Of a DNA stretch of 64,000 bases, positions 16,281 to 25,784 are shown piece by piece. Source of the DNA: Bog-756 sp963699055 (GTDB lineage Bacteria > Actinomycetota > Acidimicrobiia > Acidimicrobiales > RAAP-2); assembly GCA_963699055.1 (NCBI GenBank), contig CAVOTA010000004.1, positions 1 to 64,000 on the forward strand, read 5' to 3'. Every line of letters begins with the position of its first letter. The first letter of the stretch is position 1. The notes under the pieces are model-generated. The model searched no databases, had not been told where the DNA came from, and saw only the letters and a program-made list of their open reading frames with translations. The position numbers were made by a program, and so were the translations under genes.

Positions 16281-17209
16281 TGGGTCTGCACCGACTGCTC
16301 GGCCTGACGGCCGCCGTTCCCGAACCCGACGCCCTGGCCGCCTTCTACGGTGAGCTCGGGCTGTCCGGCGATCCCACCACCGGATTCACCGGCACCGACG
16401 GCGGGGCGTCGGTCGTCGTGGAGGAAGGTCGGTTCCGCCGGCTGGTCCGGGTGGAGCTCGGCTGCGAGGGCCCCGAGGACATCGTGTCCACGGCCCGGCG
16501 GTTGACCGACGGGGGCGCCTCCCCCGTCGTCGTCGACGGCGAGCTGTCGGTGGTGGATCCCGCCAGCCGGGTCGAGTTCGTGGTCCGGGTCGTCGAACCG
16601 GCTCCGACGCCGTCGGCTGCCGCACCGGTCGTGCCCAATGCCCCCGGGGCATCCGTCCGGGTGGACGAGCGCGCCCCCGCCGTGTTCTCCGGACCCCGAC
16701 CGCCACGCCGTCTGGGACACCTTGTCGTCGGCACCCCGGCCATCGGCGACACCCGGGACCTGCTGGTCCAGGGTCTCGGGCTGAAGGTGAGCGACGAACT
16801 CGAGGGGATCATCGCATTCCTCCGCTGCTCACCGGACCACCACAACGTCGCCCTGGTCGAATCGCCGGTACCCCTGCTCCAGCACTACTCCTGGGAGTGC
16901 GACGACATCGACCATGTCGGCCACAGTGCGTCGGCACTGCTGCGGCCCGATCCGTCGCGGCACACCTGGGGACTCGGTCGCCACTTCGCCGGCTCGAACT
17001 TCTACTGGTACCTGCGCGACCCGGCCGGTTCCTATCTCGAGCTCTACTCCGACCTCGACCAGATCCTCGACGACGAAGCGTGGGAGCAGAAGGGGCGTAC
17101 CCCGTTCGACGTCGAGCACGTGGCGAATTCGTGGGGGCCCGACCTCCCACTCGAATTCATCGTGCCCCCCGACCTCGACGAGCTGCAGGCCGCGTGGGCC
17201 GACCGGTGA
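16280..17209 (+). CDS. Two-domain VOC / extradiol-dioxygenase-like protein
   Basis: A 309-aa protein with two VOC repeats, as in type I extradiol dioxygenases such as 2,3-dihydroxybiphenyl dioxygenase. The N-terminal half (1-110) is degenerate. The C-terminal half keeps the likely Fe ligands: His in RRLGHLVVGTP, His in LLQHYSWECDD and Glu in YLELYSDLDQ. Ring-cleaving activity fits its place between the FAH-type enzyme and an MhpA-like hydroxylase. The first base of its start codon is the last base of the upstream stop, and its stop overlaps the next GTG. Confidence 0.85.
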   Translation: MGLHRLLGLTAAVPEPDALAAFYGELGLSGDPTTGFTGTDGGASVVVEEGRFRRLVRVELGCEGPEDIVSTARRLTDGGASPVVVDGELSVVDPASRVEFVVRVVEPAPTPSAAAPVVPNAPGASVRVDERAPAVFSGPRPPRRLGHLVVGTPAIGDTRDLLVQGLGLKVSDELEGIIAFLRCSPDHHNVALVESPVPLLQHYSWECDDIDHVGHSASALLRPDPSRHTWGLGRHFAGSNFYWYLRDPAGSYLELYSDLDQILDDEAWEQKGRTPFDVEHVANSWGPDLPLEFIVPPDLDELQAAWADR

Positions 17210-18753
17210 GCGCCACCGTGACCGACCGGACGAACGTCGTCGTCGTCGGGGCCGGACCCGTCGGCTGTGCGCTCGCCCTGTTGCTCGGGGCGAGGGGGCG
17301 CAGCGTGGTCGTGGTCGAACGCCATGCCGGCCCGTACCCGTTGCCGCGCGCCGTACACTTCGACGACGAAACGGCACGGATCCTCCAGGCCTGCGGGCTC
17401 GGTCCGGAACTGCCCGGACTCGCCGAGCCTGCCACGACCTACGAGTGGCGCAACGGCGACGGCGTGCCGTTGCTCCGCTTCGCCACGCCCGAGCAGGGTC
17501 GCCAGGGCTGGCCGTCGGCCAACATGTTCAACCAGCCCGACCTCGAGGCGCGGCTCTTCGACCGGGTGGAAGAGGCGCCCGGTGTCTCGCTCCTGTGGGG
17601 CACGACGGCCGTGGACGCCGGACAGGACCCCGACGGCGCCTGGGTCGACGTCGCACCATCCGACGGGGGCGCCCGGCGACGACTGTCCGCCTCCTTCGTC
17701 GTGGGGTGCGACGGGGCCAACAGCGCCATCCGGGACCTCCTCGGGGTGGAGCTCGACGACCGGGGCTTCTACTACGACTGGCTGGTGGTGGACGTCGCCC
17801 TCCACGAGCCCCGGATCTTCGATCCGCCCAACCTCCAGGTGTGCGACCCACGCCGGCCGACCACCATGGTGTCCGGCGGTCCCGGAAGGCGGCGCTGGGA
17901 GTTCATGTGCCTGCCCGGCGAATCGCTCGAGGCCCTCGACGAGGAGGCGGCGGCGTGGGCGTTCCTGGAGCCGTGGGACGTGCGCCCGGCCAATGCCACC
18001 ATGGTCCGCCACGCCGGCTACCGGTTCCGCGCCCGGTGGGCCACCCGGTGGCACCGGGATCGGATCTTCCTGGCTGGGGACGCCGCCCACCAGACACCCC
18101 CGTTCGCCGGTCAGGGGATGTGTGCCGGCCTGCGCGACGCCGCCAATCTGGCCTGGAAGGTCGACTACGCGCTGGACCACCCCGGTGCGACGGCGCTCCT
18201 CGACACCTACGACACCGAGCGCATCCCCCAGGCCGCCGCCGTGATCGAGATCGCCACCGAACTCGGACGGGTGATCTGCATCCCGGACGAAGACGAGGCT
18301 CGGGCCCGCGACGAACAGATGGCGCCGCTCGTCCCTCCGGGAGGCAGCACCCCGGCACCGCCGATGCCGGCCATCACGGGAGGCATCCTGAGCGACTCGG
18401 CCGGCGCCGGTGAACTGTTCATCCAGTCGTCCGTCCGCGTCGGCGACGCCCAGGGGCTGCTCGACGACGTGGTCGGGGCCGGCTGGCACCTGGTGACGAC
18501 GGACCGGGCGACCGGCCTCGACGACGAGCTGGTCGCCTGGTTCGAGACCGTCGGGGGCCACCTGGTGGACATCGGCACGTCGGTCCAGGACGTGGACGGG
18601 CGGTACGGTCGCTGGTTCGCCGACCACGACGTCGTCGCCGCCCTCGAGCGCCCGGACTTCGCCGTCTACGGGACCGCCGCCACCGTGGAGGACGTGGGCC
18701 CGCTCCTCGCCGGGCTCCGAGCCCAGCTCGAGGACGGGCGCGAGGCGCCATGA
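17206..18753 (+). CDS. FAD-dependent aromatic hydroxylase (MhpA/PheA-like)
   Basis: A 515-aa class A flavoprotein monooxygenase. The FAD fold NVVVVGAGPVGCALALLLG (residues about 10-28), the DG motif FVVGCDGANSAIRDLLG and the GD motif RIFLAGDAAHQTPPFAGQG with GLRDAANLAWK place it with MhpA (3-(3-hydroxyphenyl)propionate hydroxylase) and related NADH-dependent phenol hydroxylases. It ends in a thioredoxin-like tail region. Start GTG 17206 overlaps the previous stop (GTGA). It would introduce the second hydroxyl before ring cleavage. Exact substrate unknown; cinnamate/phenylpropionate- or steroid-type rings are possible. Confidence 0.88.
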   Translation: MSATVTDRTNVVVVGAGPVGCALALLLGARGRSVVVVERHAGPYPLPRAVHFDDETARILQACGLGPELPGLAEPATTYEWRNGDGVPLLRFATPEQGRQGWPSANMFNQPDLEARLFDRVEEAPGVSLLWGTTAVDAGQDPDGAWVDVAPSDGGARRRLSASFVVGCDGANSAIRDLLGVELDDRGFYYDWLVVDVALHEPRIFDPPNLQVCDPRRPTTMVSGGPGRRRWEFMCLPGESLEALDEEAAAWAFLEPWDVRPANATMVRHAGYRFRARWATRWHRDRIFLAGDAAHQTPPFAGQGMCAGLRDAANLAWKVDYALDHPGATALLDTYDTERIPQAAAVIEIATELGRVICIPDEDEARARDEQMAPLVPPGGSTPAPPMPAITGGILSDSAGAGELFIQSSVRVGDAQGLLDDVVGAGWHLVTTDRATGLDDELVAWFETVGGHLVDIGTSVQDVDGRYGRWFADHDVVAALERPDFAVYGTAATVEDVGPLLAGLRAQLEDGREAP

Positions 18754-19496
18754 CGACGGCTCCCGACCTGACCGATCGCGTCGTCATCGTGACCGGATCG
18801 ACGAGCGGGATCGGCGAGGCGGTCGTACGCCGACTGGCCGCGTGCGGCGCGTCGGTCGTCGTGAACTCGGTCCGGTCCACAACGGCCGGCCTGGCCCTCG
18901 CCGACGGACTCCCCGATGCGCTCTATGTCGGCGGTGACATCGCCGATCCGGACACCGCGGCAACGCTCGCGCGAGCCGCGTCGGACCGGTGGGGTCGGAT
19001 CGACGGGCTCGTGAACAACGCGGCCGTCACGACCGAGATCCCGCTCCACGACGTCGACGGGGTGACGCTGTCGCACTGGGAGCGTGTCCTGTCCGTGAAC
19101 GTCGTCGGGACGTTCCTGGTCTCCCAGGCCGTGCTGCCGTTCCTCCGGGCGTCCGACGACGGCTGGATCATCAACGTCACCTCGATCGCCGGGGTCCGGC
19201 AGACGGGGAGCTCGCTCCCCTACGCGGTCTCCAAGGCCGCCGTCGACCACCTGACGACACTCCTGGCGAAGTTCGCCGGAGGGGAGGTCCGGGTCAACGC
19301 CGTCGCGCCCGGGCTCGTGGACACCCCGTGGACCCAGGACTGGGACACCCAGCGTGAGCTGGTGGTGGCGGCCGCACCCCTCCGCCGCACGGCCACCCCG
19401 GAGGACATCGCCGATGCCTGCACCGGGATCATCGGATCGCACTACCTGACCGGCCAGACCGTGGTGGTCGACGGCGGACTGAGCCTGATCGTCTAG
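18750..19496 (+). CDS. Short-chain dehydrogenase/reductase
   Basis: A 248-aa classical SDR. Cofactor motif TGSTSGIGE (residues 15-23), NNAA, catalytic Ser in NVTSIAGV, YAVSK (Tyr and Lys), and PG after the catalytic helix (VAPGLVDTPW). A neutral residue after the second strand (VNSVRS) makes cofactor choice unclear. Last gene of the four-gene catabolic operon, joined to the hydroxylase by an ATGA overlap. It could act on an alcohol or ketone intermediate upstream or downstream of ring cleavage. Confidence 0.9.
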   Translation: MTTAPDLTDRVVIVTGSTSGIGEAVVRRLAACGASVVVNSVRSTTAGLALADGLPDALYVGGDIADPDTAATLARAASDRWGRIDGLVNNAAVTTEIPLHDVDGVTLSHWERVLSVNVVGTFLVSQAVLPFLRASDDGWIINVTSIAGVRQTGSSLPYAVSKAAVDHLTTLLAKFAGGEVRVNAVAPGLVDTPWTQDWDTQRELVVAAAPLRRTATPEDIADACTGIIGSHYLTGQTVVVDGGLSLIV

Positions 19497-19527
19497 GTGG
19501 CCCACCTCCTCGCCTGCACCGAGGTCA

Positions 19528-19547
19528 GCAGGTCGGTGACGACCTGC
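19528..19547 (+). terminator. Putative terminator of the catabolic operon
   Basis: GCAGGTCG (19528-19535) and CGACCTGC (19540-19547) pair perfectly around a GTGA tetraloop, 31 nt after the SDR stop. A C-rich run follows rather than a T-tract, so it is a GC-rich I-shaped terminator or a transcript-end hairpin. Confidence 0.45.
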
Positions 19548-19705
19548 CCCCTCCCCCGGGACCGGTGCCCGATGCAGGGACGCCCCCGGTACGTGGATTA
19601 TCCCCCCGTGTCGAGCCAATTGCGAGTGTCGGCGCCGCGCCGCGGCCTCCATCCTGGACGCCGAACGGTCTGCGACCACTCGCAGTGAGGACGTCGAGGG
19701 CACCC

Positions 19706-19797
19706 CTGAAATCGCCGGTCCACGCGGCTATCGTGCGCTTCAGTCGGATACACCCACCGCTACCACGATGGGTGTATCCCCAGGTCCAGAGGAAAGG
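19706..19797 (+). promoter_or_regulatory. Promoter, 5' leader hairpin and RBS of the Tat-exported protein
   Basis: CTGAAA (19706-19711) and TATCGT (19729-19734), 17 bp apart, predict a start near 19741. Immediately inside the transcript lies a perfect 11-bp stem, GGATACACCCA (19746-19756) and TGGGTGTATCC (19769-19779), then GAGGAAAGG (19789-19797) as ribosome site. The stem may stabilise the mRNA, or at DNA level serve as an operator. Confidence 0.5.
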
Positions 19798-19808
19798 CTC
19801 CCGAGCAC

Positions 19809-20663
19809 ATGGACAACGACGGCGGAATGGACGAGGCGACCGAACCGGGACGGGGACTGTCCCGCCGGAAGATGATCGCGGCGGCGGCGACCGTGCTGGT
19901 GGGATCGGTGGCGGCGGACGCGCTGACGGGCACCGAGGCCGATGCGGCAGCCGCGCCCTCCCTCCTCCTGGGCAAGGAGAACGTGGCCACGGCCACCACC
20001 GGACTCGCCGGCCCGGACAGCTACCTCCCGGCGTTCGAGGTGACCAACCCCGGCAATTCCGGTGGTGTCGCCGGCGCCGCCAACGCCGGGCTCATCGGAT
20101 CGGTCGGGCCGGGCGGTGCGCTCACCGGGGCCCCGGTCGCCGCCGGGGTCGTGGGATGGAGCAGCCTGTTCCCGGGGGCGTTCGGCGCCCTGGGTACCGG
20201 CCTGACCGGCGCCTCCGGTCCTTCCGGCTACGGCGTCGTCGGGTTCAGTGATGTCGCCGTGCTGACCGGCGCGGGATCCACGGGTGCCGGTGTACTCGGT
20301 GTGGTCGGTTCCGGGTACGGGCTGACCACGTCGAGCCTGGCTGCCGGCGTCCAGGGATACGGCACGACGCCGGGCACGGTCGGCGTGTCGGCCGTCAATT
20401 ACCAGAACGGACTGGCCCTCAAGGTGGAGGGGACCGCCGACTTCTCGACGTCGGGCCTCGGGTCGATCCCGGCGGCCGCCGCCTCCGTCCAGGTCGCCGA
20501 TCCCGGTGTGACGTCGACCAGCAGGATCCTGGTGACCCCCAACGCCAGCCCGGGCGCGGGCCAGCTGTTCTGGGTCACCTCGGTGCCGGGGACGGGGTTC
20601 GTGGTCCACCGGACCAAGGCCGTCGCCACCGCCCTGCCGTTCTCCTACTTCCGCATCGGCTGA
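19809..20663 (+). CDS. Tat-exported glycine-rich protein, unknown function
   Basis: A 284-aa protein. A twin-arginine signal (LSRRKMIAAAATVLVG, with the ADAAAA cleavage area near 46) directs it through the Tat pathway. The mature part is a run of irregular short GVxG/GxxG beta-type repeats (GGVAGAANAGLIGSVG, GYGVVGFSD, GAGVLGVVGSGYG), and the C-terminus ends in a beta-rich segment closing with FVVHRTKAVATALPFSYFRIG. I recall similar Tat-exported glycine-rich proteins in actinobacteria, without known function. A surface or fibrous role is only a guess. Strong RBS at 19789. Confidence 0.75.
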   Translation: MDNDGGMDEATEPGRGLSRRKMIAAAATVLVGSVAADALTGTEADAAAAPSLLLGKENVATATTGLAGPDSYLPAFEVTNPGNSGGVAGAANAGLIGSVGPGGALTGAPVAAGVVGWSSLFPGAFGALGTGLTGASGPSGYGVVGFSDVAVLTGAGSTGAGVLGVVGSGYGLTTSSLAAGVQGYGTTPGTVGVSAVNYQNGLALKVEGTADFSTSGLGSIPAAAASVQVADPGVTSTSRILVTPNASPGAGQLFWVTSVPGTGFVVHRTKAVATALPFSYFRIG

Positions 20664-20684
20664 GCAGGGTCCCGACCCGGGGGC

Positions 20685-23600
20685 TCACCCCGACGGTCGT
20701 GGACCGGCGTGCCGGGTCGCGTCGGTGGCAGCCGCATCCTGCAGTTCGGCCAGCAGGGCGGCCACACCCGGTCGGGTCAGGTCGTCCGGACCGAGGGTCT
20801 CCAGGAGCGCGATCGCCTCCCGCCCGTCACCCTGGTCGCGCCGCACCTCGGCCAACGTGACCACCACGCCGACGTGCTCGTGGCCCCGGGCCCGCAGGTC
20901 CTCGAGCACCCGGGCCGCCTCGTCGGGGCGGCCCGTCACCCGGAGCACCTGCGCCTCGCCGACGGCGCCCTGCCAGGCGATCAGGGTCCGGTCGGTCGGC
21001 GCCGTGGCCGGCGCCTCCGGACACGTCTGCACGCTGCGGTAGGCCTCGAGGGCGTCGGACCACCGCCCCGTGGCGGCGTAGGCGGCGGCGAGCCCCGCCC
21101 ACGCGTCCGGCGAGTCCGGTGCCGCCCGGACGGCGTGCTCGAGCAGCCGGACGGCCTCGTCACCGCGACCGAGTGCGCCGACGGCCCGTCCGAGCTCGAT
21201 CCTGGAGTGCAGGACGTACCCCGGGGGCGATCCACCGATCGTCCCGGAGCCGCCGAGCTCGATGCTCCGGTGCAGCGCCCGCGCCGCCTCCTCCTGGAGC
21301 CCCAGGGCGCGGTACGTCATGCCCAGGTTGTAGAAGGTGAAGCCGTCGTCCGGGGCCTCGTCGGCCGCCCGCTCGAGGGCGGTCCGGTCCCGCGCCGCCT
21401 TGGCCGCCGTGTTGCGGTACTGGGGGCGGTAGCCGTCGTGATGGAGGACCACGTCGCAGCGGCCCACCTGGAACCCGAGCGTGGGATCGCTGCAGACGAT
21501 CTGCTCGTGGACGGCACCTTCGTAGCGGACCTCGGGCCGGTTGGGGAAGAGGCGCACGATGAGGTGTTCGATGTAGGCGTCGTCCCCCTGCACCTCGGTG
21601 TAGTTCCACTGGCGCAGGAGGAAGGCGGTCGGCAGTTCCACGTGGAGCAGGCGCTTCACTTCGTCCCGACTGGAGTGCTCGACCCGCTGATCGGCGTCGA
21701 GCATCAGGATCCAGTCGCCGGTGGCCCGGTCGATGGCGACGTTGCGGGCCTCGGCGAAGCTCCCCGTCCACGGGGCGTGGGAGACCTCGGCGCCGTAGCG
21801 CTGCGCGATCGACACCGTGTCGTCGGTCGATCCCGTGTCGACCACGATCAGCTCGTCGGCCAGGCCCCGGACGCTCTCGAGCGCCCGGGCGAGCAGGTGG
21901 GCCTCGTCCTTCACGATCATGCACACGCTCAGCCGGGGGGACGGCGCAGCCAGGTCTGGTCGACCGGATCCGTCGGCCAGGCCGTCCAGGCGTGCGACGA
22001 CCCGGTCGACGGCGTGGTCCCAGGTGTGGGTCGACCGGATCCGTGCCACCGCGGCGAGTCCCCGGGCCTCCGTCGCCCCGGGGTCGGCGGCGGCCGTCCT
22101 CATGGCGTCGGCCAGCGCCGGACGGTCGACCTCGCCCCACCAGGGCACCGAGACCGTCTCCAGCTCCCCGACCCGGGCCTCCGTGCCGTGCACCTCGACG
22201 GCGGGCAGCAGGAACGCCGACTCTTCCGAGGTGAAGTCGAGGCAGGGGCCGTACCGGGGCACGATCGGCGGGCACCCCGATGCCATCGCCTCGGCGATCG
22301 GCAGGCCGAATCCCTCACCGCGGAACGGATGGACCAGGCAGTCGGCTGCCGTGTAGAGGCCGGCTGCGGCCTCGGGTGTGAGGTCCCAGTCGATGTGCAC
22401 GATCTCCGGCGCCCCCGGTCGTGCCTGGGCCCGACGGATGGCGTCCCCGAGCGACTGCCCGCGGTAGAAGCTGGCGGACCCGAAGTCCTTGATGACCAGG
22501 CACACGTCGTCGTCGGCGGTGAACGTCGAGAGGTACGTCTCCAACAGGACGTCGGCCCCCTTGCGCCAGAGGGTCCCCCCCACGAAGAGGAAGACGAACG
22601 ACGCCGCGGTCGGGAGTTCCGTCGGCGGCACCCCGGGGTGGAAGCGTCCGGTGTCGACCCCGTTGGGGACGACCGTGACCAGCTCCGGCCGGAGTCCGCT
22701 CCGGATGCACGCGTCCCGGACCCATCGACTGGGCACCCACACCTCGTCGGCGTCAGCCGACAGGCGTTCGACCCACCCGACGGGCAGCGCCCCGTACTCC
22801 CACGGTTGGTAGACGACGAACCTGCCCGACGCCGGCGGCCGGAAGTCGGGTGGCCACTGGTGGCGGACGGTCACCGACACCGGTCGGTCCGTCGTGCGGC
22901 GCGCCGCCCGGGCCAACGGTTCGATGGTCGGATCGAGGCCCCGGGCGAGCTCGAGCCCACCGCCGCCGTCCACCAGCAGCTCGTGGTCGCCCCGCGACTC
23001 GAGCCGCGAACACAGCTCCCGGTTGACCACGGCCATCCCGAAGTCGATGAAGGCGGGACCTTCCCAGCGCACGACCGGGCGCACCGATCGTGGTGCCCGT
23101 CGACGGACAGGTGGCCGGCCGGCTCCGTCGAGCGTCCGGGCCATCACCTCGGCCGTCGCCGCCCAGCCGAAGTCGGTCAGTACCCGGTGGCGCCCCCGGG
23201 AAGCCCTGACCGCGGCGATCTCCCGTCGGTCCATCACCGTGCGCATGAGCTCCCGCAGGTGGTCGACCGACGGCGCCCCCCACCGGTGCCCCCGGTACTG
23301 CGGGACCTCCATGACCGCTTCCGGTGGCACCGGTTCGGTGGCGCAGTCGATCAGGAAGGAGTTCTCGTCGTCCATGAAGTCGAGGTTGCCGCTCCATCGC
23401 GATCCGATGGTCGGGAGTCCGGCGGCCATGGCCTCCATGTACGGCCGACCCCATCCCTCGCCCCGGGACGGGAGTACGAAGGCGTCGGCCGACCGGTAGA
23501 GGCGGAGCATCCCGTGCAGGTCCAGGTCGGCGTCGACGAAATGGATCGCCGGGCACCGGGAGGGGTCCCGGCCGAGCGTCTCGACCAGGAACCGCTCGAG

Positions 23601-25784
23601 GCGGAGCCGGTGGTCGACCAGGGTGTACCGGTCCGCCGGCGTGACCTTGAGCACCAGCTTCGCCTCACCCCGGTCGAACTCCTCGACGAACGCCCTGGCC
23701 AGGACGTCCCAACCCTTGCGGAGCCCCCACGCGAAGACCGACAGGAAGGTGAAGGCGTCATCTCCGGGGAGTTCGAGCGGATCGACGGGGGTCCGGAAGA
23801 CGTGGTCGGCGATGGGCGACGGGACCACCCGCAGCCGGTGGCCGTCGACGCCGGCGGCGGCGAAGGTCTCCCGGTTGAACGAGCTCGGAACCCAGACCTG
23901 GTCCATCCCGTTGCACAGGCCGACCCAGTCGGCCGGGAGGCGGTCGGTCTCGAACATCGTCCGCCCCACCGCCAGCGAGGCACCCGGGACCGGGCGGAAC
24001 ATCGCCGTGACCTGCCGGCCGGAGTCGACCGAGGGCAGGACATGGGTGACGTGCACGAACTCGGGTGGTACGTCGTAGGTGATGATCCGTTCGAGGCGCT
24101 CCCAGTCGACGCCGGCCGCCGACGCGGTGGGCACTCCCCACACGACGGCGTTGGCCCGGACGTCGAAGCCGGCGTCGTCGAGGGCCAGCACCATGTTGCG
24201 CGCCTCGTTGGAGTAACCGGTCCGGTCGAGGAGGGGACTCGACCACACGATCGGGAGTGGTGCGCCCGGGACGGTCCCGTCCGGCGACGAGGGTCGCCGG
24301 ACGGTGGCGACGTCCAGTCCTTCCGACCGGCAGGTCACCTCGTCCTCGTCGCCGAAGCGGGGACCCCAACGGTGGATGATCCGGCCACGGTCGTGATGCA
24401 GGTCCTCGCCCGCCCCACCGGCGCGCCCGTCTCCGGCGGAGGGGCGCCCGGTCGGCCGCCGGTCCAGTACCGCCCCCGGCACGAGCTCGCAGCTCCCTCC
24501 CCGCGACCGCAGCCGGAGGGAGAGGTCCATGCCGACCAGTTCCCCCCGGTACGACCGGTCGATCCCACCGACCTGGACGAACCGGGCCCGGTCGATCATG
24601 GCGCCCTCCAGCCGGAGCCCGCTGGCCGGGCGGGACCGACGCGCCTGCGGGCTGGCCGGATCACCGCCCTCGAGATACGGATACGGGACGGCGTGGAACG
24701 GGAGCCGCGGTCCGATGGTGAACCCCGCCTGCTCCACCCGACCGTCCGGCGACAGCACCCGGCCCCCGACCATGCCGGTGGTCCCCATGGACTCGCACCA
24801 GGCCCACAGCGATGCCACGCACCCGGGTCGGGGAATCACGTCGTCGGTCAGGAACAGCAGGCGACGCCCACGGGCCCGGAGTGCGGCCGCCTCCCACAGG
24901 CGCCCCGGGTGGCCGGGCCCGGGGATCCGGACGACGGTCGTCGGGAGGGGCGACAGGAGTTCGGGCGTGGCATGGTCGGCACCGACGGCCACCACCAGCT
25001 CGCAGGAGATCGACCGATCGTCGACCACGAACCCGGCAAGGCGCCCGTCCGGCCCGTCGGAGCCGTCGGACGTGCCGGCCCAGGCGATCAGCACCGAGAG
25101 GTCGGGGACCGGACCCCGGTGCCGGCGCCGGGCCGCGAAGACCGAGTGGTGACACGTGAGCTCCTCGATCTCCTCGGCGGACACCGACCGCAGGGCCAGC
25201 TCGGGCAGCACCACGTCGGACGGGGTCCCGTCCAGCGGCAGGGGGCGTCGGGCCCGGCCGTCCTCCACCGTGCGCAGGCCGGCGAGTTCGAGCCCGGCCT
25301 GCTCCACGAGCGAGGCCAGGTCGCGACGGGTGGCCCGGTACTCCCACCCCTCCGCCGCCTGGCCGCGGATGAAGGCGAGGACCTGGGGGGCACTCCGGGA
25401 CGGCCGGGCCCGGCCGATCAGGAGCCCGCCGTCGGCCAGGCGGGAGCCGAGCGCACGGAGTACGTCGTCCGCCGGGTCCGGTCCGTCGAGCGCATCCTCG
25501 AGGAGGACGATCCCGTCGAACGCCGCGTCCCGGGGGAGGTGGTCCGGTAGCGGCCCGGCCGGGGCCTCGACGACGGTGCACGCCGGATGGGCGGCGCGGA
25601 GCAGCCGGGCCACCGCCCCGGCATCGGCGCCCACGACCAGGCACCGGCGCAGGGGCGATCCCAGCAGGCGCAGTGTCTCGACGAGTTCGACCAGCTCGTC
25701 CGGGGTCGCGGCCACGTCGACCGGGGTCCCCGCCGGTCGACCCGGCGCGCCGCCGCGGCCGGACGCGGTGGGGACGTCAGCCAC
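20685..25784 (-). CDS. Giant fused glycosyltransferase: MT-like, GT2-like, GT4, GT4, GT2, TPR
   Basis: A 1699-aa protein joining several transfer modules. Residues 45-170 resemble a SAM-methyltransferase (LVVGADAGAVARLL, FDGIVLLEDAL). Residues 229-480 form a GT2-like fold with FLTDDV as the DxD-like site and a late GGIDRSYRGELVGMD. Residues 511-885 are a GT4 with EX7E (EGWGRPYME, 776-784). Residues 905-1265 are a second GT4 (EGFGLPIAE). Residues 1284-1480 form a canonical GT2 (VVDTGSTDDT, LDADQ). A TPR tail follows (about 1490-1690). No TM helices, so it is cytoplasmic. It probably assembles a repeat glycan for an exported polymer or glycoprotein. The start overlaps the upstream glycosyltransferase gene by 8 nt, so the two are translationally coupled. 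Confidence 0.88.
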   Translation of the reverse strand: MADVPTASGRGGAPGRPAGTPVDVAATPDELVELVETLRLLGSPLRRCLVVGADAGAVARLLRAAHPACTVVEAPAGPLPDHLPRDAAFDGIVLLEDALDGPDPADDVLRALGSRLADGGLLIGRARPSRSAPQVLAFIRGQAAEGWEYRATRRDLASLVEQAGLELAGLRTVEDGRARRPLPLDGTPSDVVLPELALRSVSAEEIEELTCHHSVFAARRRHRGPVPDLSVLIAWAGTSDGSDGPDGRLAGFVVDDRSISCELVVAVGADHATPELLSPLPTTVVRIPGPGHPGRLWEAAALRARGRRLLFLTDDVIPRPGCVASLWAWCESMGTTGMVGGRVLSPDGRVEQAGFTIGPRLPFHAVPYPYLEGGDPASPQARRSRPASGLRLEGAMIDRARFVQVGGIDRSYRGELVGMDLSLRLRSRGGSCELVPGAVLDRRPTGRPSAGDGRAGGAGEDLHHDRGRIIHRWGPRFGDEDEVTCRSEGLDVATVRRPSSPDGTVPGAPLPIVWSSPLLDRTGYSNEARNMVLALDDAGFDVRANAVVWGVPTASAAGVDWERLERIITYDVPPEFVHVTHVLPSVDSGRQVTAMFRPVPGASLAVGRTMFETDRLPADWVGLCNGMDQVWVPSSFNRETFAAAGVDGHRLRVVPSPIADHVFRTPVDPLELPGDDAFTFLSVFAWGLRKGWDVLARAFVEEFDRGEAKLVLKVTPADRYTLVDHRLRLERFLVETLGRDPSRCPAIHFVDADLDLHGMLRLYRSADAFVLPSRGEGWGRPYMEAMAAGLPTIGSRWSGNLDFMDDENSFLIDCATEPVPPEAVMEVPQYRGHRWGAPSVDHLRELMRTVMDRREIAAVRASRGRHRVLTDFGWAATAEVMARTLDGAGRPPVRRRAPRSVRPVVRWEGPAFIDFGMAVVNRELCSRLESRGDHELLVDGGGGLELARGLDPTIEPLARAARRTTDRPVSVTVRHQWPPDFRPPASGRFVVYQPWEYGALPVGWVERLSADADEVWVPSRWVRDACIRSGLRPELVTVVPNGVDTGRFHPGVPPTELPTAASFVFLFVGGTLWRKGADVLLETYLSTFTADDDVCLVIKDFGSASFYRGQSLGDAIRRAQARPGAPEIVHIDWDLTPEAAAGLYTAADCLVHPFRGEGFGLPIAEAMASGCPPIVPRYGPCLDFTSEESAFLLPAVEVHGTEARVGELETVSVPWWGEVDRPALADAMRTAAADPGATEARGLAAVARIRSTHTWDHAVDRVVARLDGLADGSGRPDLAAPSPRLSVCMIVKDEAHLLARALESVRGLADELIVVDTGSTDDTVSIAQRYGAEVSHAPWTGSFAEARNVAIDRATGDWILMLDADQRVEHSSRDEVKRLLHVELPTAFLLRQWNYTEVQGDDAYIEHLIVRLFPNRPEVRYEGAVHEQIVCSDPTLGFQVGRCDVVLHHDGYRPQYRNTAAKAARDRTALERAADEAPDDGFTFYNLGMTYRALGLQEEAARALHRSIELGGSGTIGGSPPGYVLHSRIELGRAVGALGRGDEAVRLLEHAVRAAPDSPDAWAGLAAAYAATGRWSDALEAYRSVQTCPEAPATAPTDRTLIAWQGAVGEAQVLRVTGRPDEAARVLEDLRARGHEHVGVVVTLAEVRRDQGDGREAIALLETLGPDDLTRPGVAALLAELQDAAATDATRHAGPRPSG

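Noticed and set aside
16280..17209. 4-hydroxyphenylpyruvate dioxygenase for the two-domain VOC protein
   Set aside because: The length (309 aa) and ligand spacing fit type I extradiol enzymes better, and HPPD C-terminal motifs are absent.
20709..25550. A 1613-codon open frame on the forward strand opposite the giant glycosyltransferase
   Set aside because: It is a GC-driven shadow: its translation is Arg/Gly/Pro/His-rich with no domain, while the reverse strand shows ordered glycosyltransferase motifs.
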